Shown here piece after piece: positions 1 to 12,370 of a DNA stretch of 64,000 nt; position 1 is the first letter of the stretch; each line of letters starts with the position of its first letter. Under the pieces are notes generated by a model that was given only the letters and a program-made list of their open reading frames with translations, made no database searches and was not told the origin of the DNA. This DNA comes from Mugil cephalus (Eukaryota; Chordata; Actinopteri; Mugiliformes; Mugilidae). Where the stretch lies: assembly GCF_022458985.1 (NCBI RefSeq), contig NC_061789.1:2521501-2585500 (forward strand), given 5' to 3'. A program made the translations under genes and the position numbers.

Positions 1-964
1 CACAAAAAAAAAACTTATCCCACCAAACCTTGTTCACCAAAAACCCACCAAAAGTGAAGGTCTCTGCCAAGTTTGAGGAAACGTCATTTATTTTCAGTTG
101 TCTCACACATCATGTACTACTCCAAAGTGGCAGCAAACTGCTACAAGTGGTAGATATGTGACTGCAACACATGGTGTAGCAGCAATGCAACCTCAATGCA
201 AGCACATTGATCCGGCCTGACCACGTGGTTGTGGACCAAAGGAGAAAAAAGATGTCAAACCAATAGGGTCTTTCTCCAATATTCCGATGTGTCTTAAGAA
301 CATTACACCAATGGACCCACACTCACTCATATGGCTCCTCCAACCAATCAGGCTCATTAAAAACCTGTTGGAAGGAGCCCCTGCATTTTTAATGTAGAAT
401 GAGCATTCAGCATTCTGCCAGATGTTTTATTCATTGCACTTAAATATAAATGGCATGTGATGAATGTTGGATGTGGTTTTCGACATATTTGTTCATAGTC
501 CCATTGATTATGCAAGGGTGGGTGGGTGTCTGTGCTTTGCTACATTTGATTCAGGTGGCTGCGTATGTGCAATGAGGAAGCATGAAGGAAAGACAGCTTT
601 CTGACCTGATAGTGGAAACATCCCTTCACAATATCTGGATTCCCGAGCTGAGCAATTTAGCTAGTTGGCCAGTCTAGCCTGGTAATTATGTCTTCACTGC
701 CACTCACCAATTCAATCCAGTATCCCAGTTAAATGTCAATGCATGAAGTAGTCACTGTAGTCAGTGACCTGTCATCTTTTTCTGTAACCCTAACCAGATG
801 TAAGTGTCTTTGCCTAACCCTAAAAGTACCCGTAAACAGAAGCATGACTCTTTATAATCCTTTAATAATACCATATTCCTCTAATAATGCCATTTCATAT
901 CCTTACATATCTGCATGCATCCACAGATCCCACTATGTTGCAAAGCTATGCTTCTACAGAAGCT

Positions 965-1120
965 GTGAACGGACAAAGAGAGAGGGCCTTTTGCTTTGTT
1001 GCAATGACTGTCAACATAGTTTCTCTTAAATCCTCGGAAAGGGTTTAAAAGTTGCTTGCAATATGCAGCTTCACCACTAGATGGCTCAAAATCCTAAACT
1101 GGGATCCTTTAATGCTGAAC
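965..1120 (+). repeat. Dispersed repeat with cttcaccactagatggctca core (copy 1)
   Basis: It shares gggccttttgct-tgtt, tgcagcttcaccactagatg, gctcaaaat and gatcctttaatg-tgaac with 3845-4003, in the same order and orientation. It is a diverged interspersed repeat of unknown family. Confidence 0.6.
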
Positions 1121-1601
1121 TATATTTAAAAGGATCTGTTCATCACATGGCGTGGGTTTCCATTTAAATGGGTGATACAATTTTATATGGTATAGGTCTT
1201 CAGTAGGTACTTCAGGGGGGTTGCAAAATCTTAGGTTGACAAGACATTTTTATGTATTTTTTAAAATTTTCCCCCACAAATTTATGTATGTACAGTGGGG
1301 GAAATAAGTATTTGATCCCCTGCTGAATTTGTAAGTTTGCCCACTTCCATAGAAATGATCACACTCTGGTTTTTATGGTTGTTTACTGGTTATGGGTATA
1401 GACAGAATATCAGTCGAAAATGCATAAAAAACACACAATCTAAAAGTTATAAATTGTTATGTATTTTATTAAGGGAAATAAGTACTTGATCCCCAACAAT
1501 TCACTTAGAATTCAGGCTCCTACAGATTGGCTGGTGCGCATGTGGCACACAGCTATGCTCAGTCAACTAATTACCAATACTCCTGATCTTAACTCGTCAT
1601 G

Positions 1602-2682
<1,081 letters not shown>

Positions 2683-2900
2683 CTTGTGTTGTGCTTGGGG
2701 ATCAAATACTTATTTCCCTTAATAAAATGCATAACAATTTATAACTTTTAGATTGTGTGTTTTTTATGCATTTTCGACTGATATTCTGTCTATACCCATA
2801 ACCAGTAAACAACCATAAAAACCAGAGTCTGATCATTTCTATGGAAGTGGGCAAACTTACAAATTCAGCAGGGGATCAAATACTTATTTCCCCCACTGTA

Positions 2901-3000
2901 TATGTATAAATAGCACTAGGCCGAGTTTAATATAGAACACATATAGTAGGTAGGGGGTCCCTACTTAATCTCTCCATCAGTTTGGGGTCCTTGACCTGAA
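2901..3000 (+). repeat. Older dispersed repeat interrupted by the Tc1 element (copy A)
   Basis: The segment gtataaatagcactaggcc, then gtttaatatagaacacatat, then ctccatcagtttggggtcc, matches 13795-13880 almost base for base apart from scattered substitutions. The part left of the Tc1 element (about 1180-1290, with the phrase ttgcaaaatcttaggttgac) probably belongs to the same repeat. Family not identified. Confidence 0.6.
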
Positions 3001-3844
3001 AAACACTGATGGCCCCTGATATATGGCAACCATTCCTGTTCAAGCTCAAAGTTGTCCTTTGAGAGAATCAAATCATAAACCCCTGTGAAGTCCTCAGATC
3101 ATTGCTTTTCTCAAGTAACATTTGGTGACACATTCCCTGTAGGGCGTTGGTGTTTTGTCTGTCTCTGTATGTGTGAGAGGATGAGGATCCCTGAAGGGAT
3201 AAAGGGAAGAGTGCAATATATGTGTTTATATGTGTGCAGTTTGAAGACATGTTTATTACTTTCCAGTGATCTATCAAGCTCCGAGACCAAGGAACTACAG
3301 AACCACAGTCTTCTAGCTGCAGCCACAGAAAATCATCAAATATATAAAAAAAAGAAAAACACACACACATACACAGGCACGTATCAGAGACTCACAGATG
3401 TTAACTGAAGCGTAGCGGCATTCGAACTCAGCTCAGCCTCTACAGAAACCCAGGCTCGTGAACACCAGGCCGTAAGTAATCGCCAACAGGCCTTGGCATG
3501 CCCAGGAGCTTTGCTTGAATCCTTGTGTATGTTTAGGCAGTGGCAGCTGTTCTTGTCACAGCTATGCACACAGAAGCCATTAGCACAGGCAAGCACATAG
3601 CTGTACCAGAGAGACCCTTAAAGAAACAATGATTTATCTGGCTCTTACAACTACATGCTGCAACATGGTTTTACTCTTGCTACTCCCCCAGTCATGAGAA
3701 AAAGGTTTTGCTTCTTTAACATTTCATCCTCTGAAGCAGTACCATAGCATTTTCACAAGATATGAGCTCTTCATATCTGCGTAGATCATCTGAGCTCACC
3801 ATCTTGCACAGCCATGATTTTACAGAAGCACAGGAGGACAAACT

Positions 3845-4003
3845 GAACACTGGCCCTAGAGAAGGCCTTTTGCTCTGTTATGTTAAAGCAATAACCTTAG
3901 TTGTTCCTAAACGCTTGGAAGGGCAGCTGTATTAAGTAGGTTTCAGTCTGCAGCTTCACCACTAGATGGCTCAAAATTCCACACAGTGATCCTTTAATGT
4001 TGA
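3845..4003 (+). repeat. Dispersed repeat with cttcaccactagatggctca core (copy 2)
   Basis: Partner of 965-1120 in direct orientation, about 2.9 kb away. The spacing is mostly explained by the Tc1 insertion between them. Either a local duplication or two insertions of one family would fit. Confidence 0.6.
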
Positions 4004-6514
4004 ACGTATTGCGATTATTATTTAGAGTGGTTTCTGCATCAATTCACCTTCTTATTCTGCTACTAATACTCTCACTTACAATCCATTTCATGAATCTAAT
4101 CTATCAGGTGCAGAGATATGGATGGAACATTAAAAACTATATATATGAGTTGGGATTTTTCTTTGTAATGTGGGTTTAAAAAGTGTCAGCATCAGACTTT
4201 TTGCTTTTTGTGTTTGCTCAAGTCAGCTTTGTTGTGTTACATCCCGACGAGCTTTATTTGAATATCCACAACAACTTCTGCTTTTTGTTCCTTTGGGCTA
4301 GGGGTTGCTCATAAATTCTAAATAACATTCAAATTGGTTTCCAGCAATTTTTCCAGTTTTTCTTTTGAAACACGGTGCTAAACTTTTTTTTTTCCTGATA
4401 TGGCCTTTAATGGAGTTTCTGTTTGCTCAATTCAGATTGCTCATTCGTGCATTTTTTACATCCAATAATAAACTAATACACTCACGTCAGGCCACTGCTG
4501 CAAAAGTGCTGATAAGAAGAACAACACAAAACACAGCCCCCGATCAGCTCCTCTAACCACTACTAGTAAACATTTACCAGGGTTAATACTCAGTCTTTGA
4601 TGTTATTCTCTATTGTCTCCATTGTTTCCTCGACCAAACACTGCCGTTAGAATTTATTTGCTGGAAAACTCGCAGGCCCAGCAGTGAGTCACTATCAAGT
4701 AATAACAAGAGTAATCCTCTTGATACTAGAAGGATCTCAAATTAGGTTTGAGTAAACCACGCATGTTTTAATATGATGATTTCTAGTTTCATAAATATCC
4801 AATAATATCACAAAACAGTTAAAGATTTTGTCTTGTTTCTTAAAGATCTGATCTCCAAACTAGTTTTGAAATGGCGGATCAGATCTTTAAGTTTACTCAA
4901 CACCATCTGGAAGTTTATCGCCGAGACGCCACCAGGAAGTCGAAGTTAAGCCGTTAATTATTTGAGGCGATGATTGGGCCGTGCGTGTTTCCGAGCGTCC
5001 TCTGAGATAAACATTTTCTGTGGAGAAAAAAAAGAAAATGGTACTTTGTACTTCCGGAACCAGGAGAGCTTGAAATTGCTTCTCCCACTTTGCAACTCGA
5101 CTGGCCGCGCTGTGCAGAAGAGGCCCTCGGTGGGCATGTCCATTTAAAAAGCCTGTTTCCTGCGGTAATGTAACTGCTTATGAATCCCTCTGCAGACGTT
5201 TGAGACACTCGCTGTTGTTCAACATGATTTAACAAAAATGAGAAGCCATTCAAAAGAGAGGAAGGTGATTTGCTCTTCCCACGCTTTACTTAAAAGGTTC
5301 AACAATTTGCATTCAAATAGGCGTCTTCTTTTTCCAAAATTATGCTCATTTCTTCCCGATATTTCTTCTTTATTGGATCTTCTCTTTCATAATTTTTATT
5401 CAAGCATTTTTTTATTTTAGGAAAGCCATAAACTAAAGCACTCGCAACAGACCATTGCTGCCACCTTCTTTGATCTTAACTGGTGCATCTTATTTGATGC
5501 CATTAATCCAACACGACTTATTGTTCTGCGGAGCATCCCTCAGCCAAGAGTATATCTTCATTTAATCCGTGAAACCATCTGGAGATGTGGGCTACGAGAA
5601 TGTCAGATCACATTTTGTGAGAGCTTCTGTTTGCTGTGTGTGCATTGCTAACATTTTTTGATGGCAATACACTGCACACTTTGCCTCTCAAGCCTACTGT
5701 ACATGTTCCATGCTATGGAATCCAACTGCCTGTGACAGAGACTGTATAGCAACTAGAACGCCTGATACATTTTAAAAGACGCTTAAAAAAAAAACAAAGA
5801 TTTAATGCACAGTGTGGGAATTGTTCATATGGATGGATAATATTGTGTGTGTTGTACCTGCTTGATTGAGTGGTGTTGTTACATTAGACCTTCTCTACAT
5901 AAATGCAGATGAATATAAAAACAATCATTTTCATCTTCACAGAGCCTGACACTTAATGGCAAACCTATTTTTCCACCCCCTGCACACGCAACAAAGCTTG
6001 CAGCAAATTTTGTGGAATGGTAACAGTAAATAAAACAGCTATGTTGTTGAAAGCAAGCCATTCATTGGCTGCGACACCGTGACTGTAGTTTTGAAGCTCA
6101 GCGCCGTGACCCTGGCCGACGCCATCTTGGGAGCACCTGACTCTGTGAAGTTCAAAACCAGCTAAAAATGGTCAAAGGAGTGAGTGGAGCGGAGGTGGAT
6201 GTGTGAACAAATCTTACGACAGCACCCACCTTTCACTGAAAGCAGCCACACACTTAATTATGCACCATGTTGAGCTTTAAAATGAATTACACAAATGAGT
6301 TATAGGGAAAGTTGTCATAAAAAGGTTAAAATGGCTACAGAGACTTTTTATTTGGTGCCAAGATATAAACATTTCTAGATGTGTCATTTCCGCTTTTGGA
6401 CCCGGCTTCAGTTTCTTCCCATTATCACAGGCCATTATACTGATACTAATATAAAAATGTCCACTTTTCATTCTAACTTTAAAATCAGAACCACAAACTT
6501 CAGATAAGATAAGA
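4004..6514. other. Gene-free AT-rich stretch
   Basis: I see no coding exon, RNA gene or complete repeat here. Short open frames occur on both strands without splice context or family similarity. Confidence 0.5.
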
Positions 6515-7025
6515 TTTTATTGATACTGATTTTCGATACCATTATCGATTCTGCAGTTCTTCATCGATTCCCTTATAAATTCCTACTGTGAATTTTTGGT
6601 CTAGAACAAGTACGCATTTGTGGTTTCGTGTAAACAACAGCAATTTTATTGAGCTTTTGAACAAAACTAATAGGAGACTGGTCACGGGATCCTCACCAGC
6701 TCTGCTCTGCTGAGACTTGGCACATGGCACATGGCACTCTCGATATTTAATACGTGCGTCGTCGACAAATCCTTCATCATGTTGTTGGTGTTGCTGTCCT
6801 TGCTTGAAATGCAAAGACGACATGCTATGTGATGTGAATGACGTGCTCTGACATAACGATACTTCTTCTTTTGTTTTTTGATGGTTGGAAAACAACTTTT
6901 AGGTGCATTACTGCCACCATCTGGACAGGGACGTAAAGGTTAAAGTGTCAATAAGGGGAATCGATGAGCATGAAGGCTGATCATATTGATGAATTGAACT
7001 AGTTGGAACTGATGCCCATCTCTAC
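6515..7025 (-). mobile_element. hAT-type non-autonomous element, copy 1, with BED-finger remnant
   Basis: It reads on the minus strand. The body matches 23859-24517 in inverted orientation: taccattatcgattctg, gattcccttat, tttttggtctaga, acaacagcaattttattgag, gaagtatcgttatg-type ends and tgcattactgccaccatctgg. One end still shows the terminal phrase gatgcccat-ctcta. On the minus strand a short frame reads CISSKDSNTNNMMKDL, a BED zinc-finger core of hAT transposases. The opposite tip is eroded and abuts gataagataagattttattg, which looks like a different repeat. Confidence 0.7.
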
Positions 7026-10000
7026 CAATGGCCAATAAAAATGTATTTTTAAAATGTATCTCTTTGTTGTCCATTAAATAAAATGTGTATTACTGTACCA
7101 GTCTATGAAAAGACTTTGGATATTACAGGTTAAAGTTACTGTTTTTTTTCTGCCCTCTACAGCCCCATGTGCTTATTAAAGCTCTGCGTCCCAACCCTGT
7201 TGCATCATGAGTAACCTTTACCTCTCTTCCCCCCGCCTGGAGGACTGACCTTCCCCGGAGGTTGTGCACCATCAGCCCACCGCTAGGCCTGTCACGCTCC
7301 ACTTGGAGCTCATCACGCCACGGACCTCAACTGACAGTCCGCCATGGCCGCAGACCTTTTTGTAATTTTTGTGGGGCATGGAGGTGTTGAGGAAATAGAT
7401 ACTAATACTGCCCTGCTCTTGGAAAATCACCAAAACAACACAATTTCTGGGCCAGCTCTTAAGTAACGTTAATAATAACATTAATAAAGTTGAATAATGA
7501 GGGGTATCCAAAAAGATACATTCGAGCTATATTCATACAGAATTTCTTCATCTAAATTTAATATTCTTTTTTGTTTCTCCTATATTTATATTGTATTAGA
7601 TTTTCTTATTAGATTTCCTTTAATTCATGTTCAGTTTTAACTTTTTAAATGTTCTTTTATTGACTTTCTAAAGACAATTTTCTTTTAACTCTCCACTGCT
7701 GAAATGCTGTAAGATGAATACAGAGTTATTATGTTGTTTTAAACGCTGAAATAAATAAGTTAAATTACTAGTTAGCTTACAATCACTTTGCTTTATGAAC
7801 CATATTAAAAAAATAAAGGTGAAACAATCCAAAAACAAAACAAAACCATAAAATCGGATCTAATGAAGAAATTAAAAATAGCTATATTCAAATGAAACAC
7901 AGCCTCCATACTCATTTAAAAGCCAAATAGGAAAAAAAATATGTTTATAAATTGCTGCATCCGGCCAGTCTAACATGGAAACTTCCAGAGTTTGGTCTGT
8001 CTTTCAATGGAAATCTTAGATCTGTTTTATATTTGTTACCACTTACCAATGGGATTCAAAATTTTGGCCAAGAGAGCCTTTCTTAGAGAATATGGAAATG
8101 TGGCTGAACACTGCCAACAAAGTATACAACAATAACAATATGGACGTGTCCAGGAAGACAGCTGAGGAGCCCAGTGGGTCGTAGCAGCTCTAGTGTGTGG
8201 AAAAACTTCACCAACGATGAAGCCCATTCTACCGTGACATGCAAAATATCTCAGTCAGTCCTGAAATACAACTAAAGTACGACTGCACTCATTTGAAAAC
8301 ACATCCGGCAACACAATAACAGAGGAACAGTCCACACCCTCTGTGCAGCAACAGCAGTAACAGAGAGAATGAGACTGCACATCAACAGTTTGCTGGTGAA
8401 TTTCATCGTCTAAAGTCATAAGACCTTACAGTGGCCCTAGAGTGTGCAACAAGTGAGTATTTATCGACTTGCAAAGTGATGAAAATGTTCATCCCTTCAT
8501 TTTGGCTCCTCTGTTGCTTCTAGACGACAACGTCAACAGCAGAGGTTTCATGTCTGTGACTAATGTTAGCGCTTAATGCCAAGCATTTCCTGTACACCGC
8601 TCCCCATGTGGAAAAACCAAGAGATCAGGAGTTGGAGTCGGGCAGGTGACCAAAACTTCTGGGCTGCTTTGAGATCATCTTATCATTTTTTTTTCTCATA
8701 ACTATTCAATGAGGATTTGACACAAAACAGAAGTGAATTTACCACACACTGAATGGGAACTGGTTGTGGTGCTTTCTGAAAAAGTAGAGGATTTCCATTT
8801 CTCTGTCAGTCTCCCTAGATGTAGTGGTTGGCTGCTCCTGATTGCTGCTGGATGAGCTCCATGCTTCGAGTGCCTTGTTTTTTGTTTTTATAATAGGCTC
8901 CACTAGTGTAAGCAATCTGAGCGGTTAAAGTGCTAAACATAATATTTATCTAATATTTTGGATGGTTTTGTGTCTATTTTGGTGTTGTTTTTTTTAACAC
9001 TGTGTGTGAGTCACAAACTATGAGAACAAAAGTGTACGCAACCATTATTCTAAGTGCCCACTGGAAACAACTGTAGTATGCACTTGGTTTAGCTTTGTTG
9101 CGCTGTTGTTGTTGTCCACTTGGTAAAGAAGCTTTGTTTAATTAGCTTTCCCGAGCTGAAGTGCGGACCACCACATTACAGTGACATACTGTATTTAGGT
9201 TTCAAACTTGGATGACAGCGTGTCCCACATTCAGTAAACTCCTTTTCATCAATTCTGACCTAAGGCCGGATAGAGATATCCGTATATGTTCTCTGGGTTC
9301 TATCAGGGAAGAAACATTAAAGTTTCAAAGAGAAATAACCTCTCTGAGTGCCCCCATAAATATTTAATGTGCTCTATTTTTCCGTGCGAGTCCTCCAGTG
9401 TGTGTGTGTGTGTGTGTGTGCAGAGTGTAATTACCTCGCTGCTGCAAAAACACCAACAGAAGAAGCGAGGGAAGAGGAGAGGAGCGAAGGGTGGTAAGAG
9501 AGAGCGGAATGGAGGCGAAAGAAAAGTCAGACTGCTCGGGAAAAAAAAACACATGATTATGATAATTTACACAGTTGAAGGGGCATTGTAAAGGTTTCAA
9601 CTCCCTTGCACTGTAATTAGATGGAGGCACGTGTGCGCCCGCGGGTGCAGATACGCTCGCACGCACACGAACTCACGCGCGAATGTTGAGCTCTTTTCGT
9701 CTCTTGCCGTCTCCTTGTTCGGCACAACTGTGGATTTCATTTCTGAAGAGGTCTTCTGAAGGATTTTAAGCAGAGAAAGATCACACGTCAAACATAATAT
9801 AAAAAGAAGCTGACTTTAAAGATACAACTTTTATCTCTTCCTTCTCGCAGTGAGGGTAATTACACAAACACTGTTGTATGAACGCATGCATGATGCAGCC
9901 TGATATCTTCTTTTAGCAACAAGCAAAAGCACCAACTGACCATAATATGTGTTGGCATTGCATTGCTTTCTCTGAATGAGTTTCTGCTTTATCTGTAGTA

Positions 10001-10184
10001 TTAGCTATTTCATTCGTAGAACCTTGGTTACATTCATAACCCTCGGCCCTACATTTCACTGTCCTGGTAGTTGCTGTTGTCAGAGTTACTTCCTTCTTCA
10101 GCTCTGACAAACAGTCATTGCTGGCTGGCGTGAAATGCAACAACAATGTCGCCTCAAATCCTTTGCAGATATGTTATTAAATCA
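7026..10184. other. Gene-free stretch with a GT microsatellite
   Basis: AT-rich DNA with no recognisable exon. A (GT)n run lies at 9399-9420, followed by a purine-rich patch to about 9545 and a short CpG-rich patch near 9625-9690. Confidence 0.5.
9399..9420 (+). repeat. (GT)n microsatellite
   Basis: Eleven uninterrupted GT units. Confidence 0.9.
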
Positions 10185-10230
10185 CGTTGTTACGCAGATG
10201 ACGCCCAATTGTATATCCCGCTAAAACCTA
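10185..10230 (+). mobile_element. LINE reverse-transcriptase fragment with YADD catalytic box
   Basis: The frame starting at 10188 reads CYADDAQLYIPLKP. YADD is the metal-binding core of reverse transcriptase, and YADD-xQLY is the form found in the L2/CR1/Maui group of non-LTR retrotransposons. Only about 15 codons are recognisable before the similarity ends. Confidence 0.7.
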
Positions 10231-10795
10231 GGACTAACATTATATCCTACCTTGCTTAAATTAATTCTGGCTGCACACCAACACCATTAATGTAGAACTT
10301 GCCAGCAGGTGTCTCACTTTCTGGTTTCGAATCATTGCTTAATTGTCTGGACTGGTACGCCTTGCCGGTGAGTAGCTGCAGACTAGCATTGTTGGTGCTT
10401 AAATATCACATGAATGAGTATATATTTCATTCATGAATTTTGGGTTTTGTATTTATGTTGCATTACAGGTTTACAACCTAATCAACGTCACTATATTACT
10501 TTCTAATTAACGCCGCTAACGAGCTGGCTAACGTGGGCTAGCAGCTACCAAGCGTGTGGATTCTTGTTGTACGTGTGAACGTAATAAAATCATAAAAGTG
10601 ACTGGAGTTGTATCCGCCATACCTGTCCTGATAACCCTTCCAGAGGGGAGTTTATTAAACTATAGCAGGTAGCTTGATAAAAAAAAATTTTTTTTTAATT
10701 TTTGCTCCGGTCGCTGAAGTGTGTGGTTTTTTTTGTTGTTGGTGTTTTTTTTTTTTTTTTTACTCATCTGTGACAGATCAGACCAAAAATCAGGG

Positions 10796-10890
10796 CACTC
10801 CTCTCCTCTGCAGACTTAGAAAAGGTCATCCGTGCTTTTATGTCTTTCAGACTTGACTACCGTGATGCACTTTATTCTGGTACCAGAAGG
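10796..10890 (+). mobile_element. LINE reverse-transcriptase fragment, downstream part
   Basis: One frame reads LLSSADLEKVIRAFMSFRLD and then YRDALYSG. This is the conserved region that lies C-terminal to the YADD box in L2/CR1/Maui-type LINE proteins. It probably belongs to the same insertion as the fragment at 10185, with the intervening DNA replaced by unrelated sequence including a long T run (10727-10760). Confidence 0.65.
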
Positions 10891-11629
10891 CGTTTGACAC
10901 ATTTCAAAGAAAAAAGCAAAAAGAAGTGTAAAAGGATCAGAGAGAAAAAGGTGAGGAAGGAGTTTACACAGAGGAGTAGGCACTCAACTACACACCAACG
11001 AACAAAAGCTAATTGTTGAAAGGTGTCGTTCAGATGAGGGCTTGGCATTCGTTGGTTTAATGTATTTCTTCTCCATTACTACTTCAGCTCCGACAAACAG
11101 AGCCTTCTGCATAGTGTTTTACTACCGTCAGCACAGGGATGTAACCAAAGACACTAGATTCAAAACTCTGGTAATCTTCAAAATATGGAAAGATTCGTAT
11201 GGAACTGATTAATCATAATATGTGAATTTAATATGAAATGCAAAGTTTTGTTCTTGAATGCAATCTGTGTTCATTTACATGTAACACTGTTTATATGTAA
11301 CACTGTGTCACACTATTTTCATTGTGTCTTTACAATTAATGATATGTTACTGTTTTTTTTTTTGTTTTGTTTTTTTTTCAGACACGGGTTTGTTAGACAA
11401 TAGGTAACAGTACCAGTAACATCTTTCTATTATCTAAAAAATTGGTGTAAATGGTACCACATTATATGTAACACTGTAGATTTGAGTCGAAGGACGTTAA
11501 CCATCCAGCCTTTATAATAATGAATCCCTTTAAACATATGAAATAACAGAACAATGAACCTTGTACTTGGTTCACATTTCATTTTATATTGAAATTTGTT
11601 CAAATTGGCATGTTTGTTGTTGTAAATAG

Positions 11630-11690
11630 TAATGTATTTATTTTTTTCATTTATCCCCAGTTTGGGATAATAAAGTGTTTCTTACTTAAA
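11630..11690 (+). repeat. Possible LINE 3' tail
   Basis: The phrase catttatccccagtttggga followed by taataaagtgtttctta resembles the 3' ends of fish LINEs, and lies in the same orientation about 0.8 kb after the reverse-transcriptase fragment. The phrase tatgtaacactgt occurs three times just before (about 11276-11480). Confidence 0.35.
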
Positions 11691-11999
11691 TAACTTTCCT
11701 TAGATCTTAATTTGTACAGTACAGTCAATCACGTGGAGTAATGGATTCATACGGCACCGATGACCAGTGGAAAGAATGTAGTAGTTGTGTATACATGATT
11801 AAACACATGATTACATAAATATCATATATGAACACTATGTAACATCTGCAAAGGATGCACTATAGACTATTATAGATTTCCTTCAGGCGAAAACATATGA
11901 TATATGGACCAAGAGTTTTCTTATTATATATCTATTCTGTACTGACATAGCAATTGGCTCAACATGTTAACGAGTGAAGACTACCAGACTCCGAACTCA

Positions 12000-12370
12000 G
12001 AGGCTTGGACACACAGATACAAAGTCAGGGTTCAGGCAGAAACAGAGTCCATTTATTCAGTCCAAAATCCGGAAAACCAGGCAGGCAGATAATCAGGCAG
12101 AGGTACAAAATCACTAGGGCTGTCTTGGAGGTAGAAAACAGAAATCATTAGGAAACTCTCCGCGGAAACCAGCTGGTCCGCTACATAAAACGACAAGATG
12201 ATCTGGTGCTGAAGGAAAGGGAAACGCAGCTTATATACCTGAGGTGGAGGGAGACAACGCGACACAGGTGGAACATATTAGGGCAGGACTTCAAAATAAA
12301 ACAGGAAGTTGCGAGGACAACAAGAGGACCTTGGACAGAACAGGAACTCAGTGGCACAGGAACAATGTAA
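12000..12370. repeat. Probable interspersed repeat, unnamed
   Basis: The run of phrases such as ggttcaggcagaaacagagt, ccggaaaaccaggcaggcag, gcttatatacctgaggtgg and acaaaataaaacaggaagt has the style of a fish interspersed repeat seen in many loci. A looser relative may lie at 19020-19300 (cacaggtgaaac, acaggaagta-type phrases). Family not identified; no coding potential. Confidence 0.35.

Noticed and set aside
784..825. Telomere-like ccctaa words (also at 58676)
   Set aside because: Only two or three scattered units each, with no array; too short to be an interstitial telomere.
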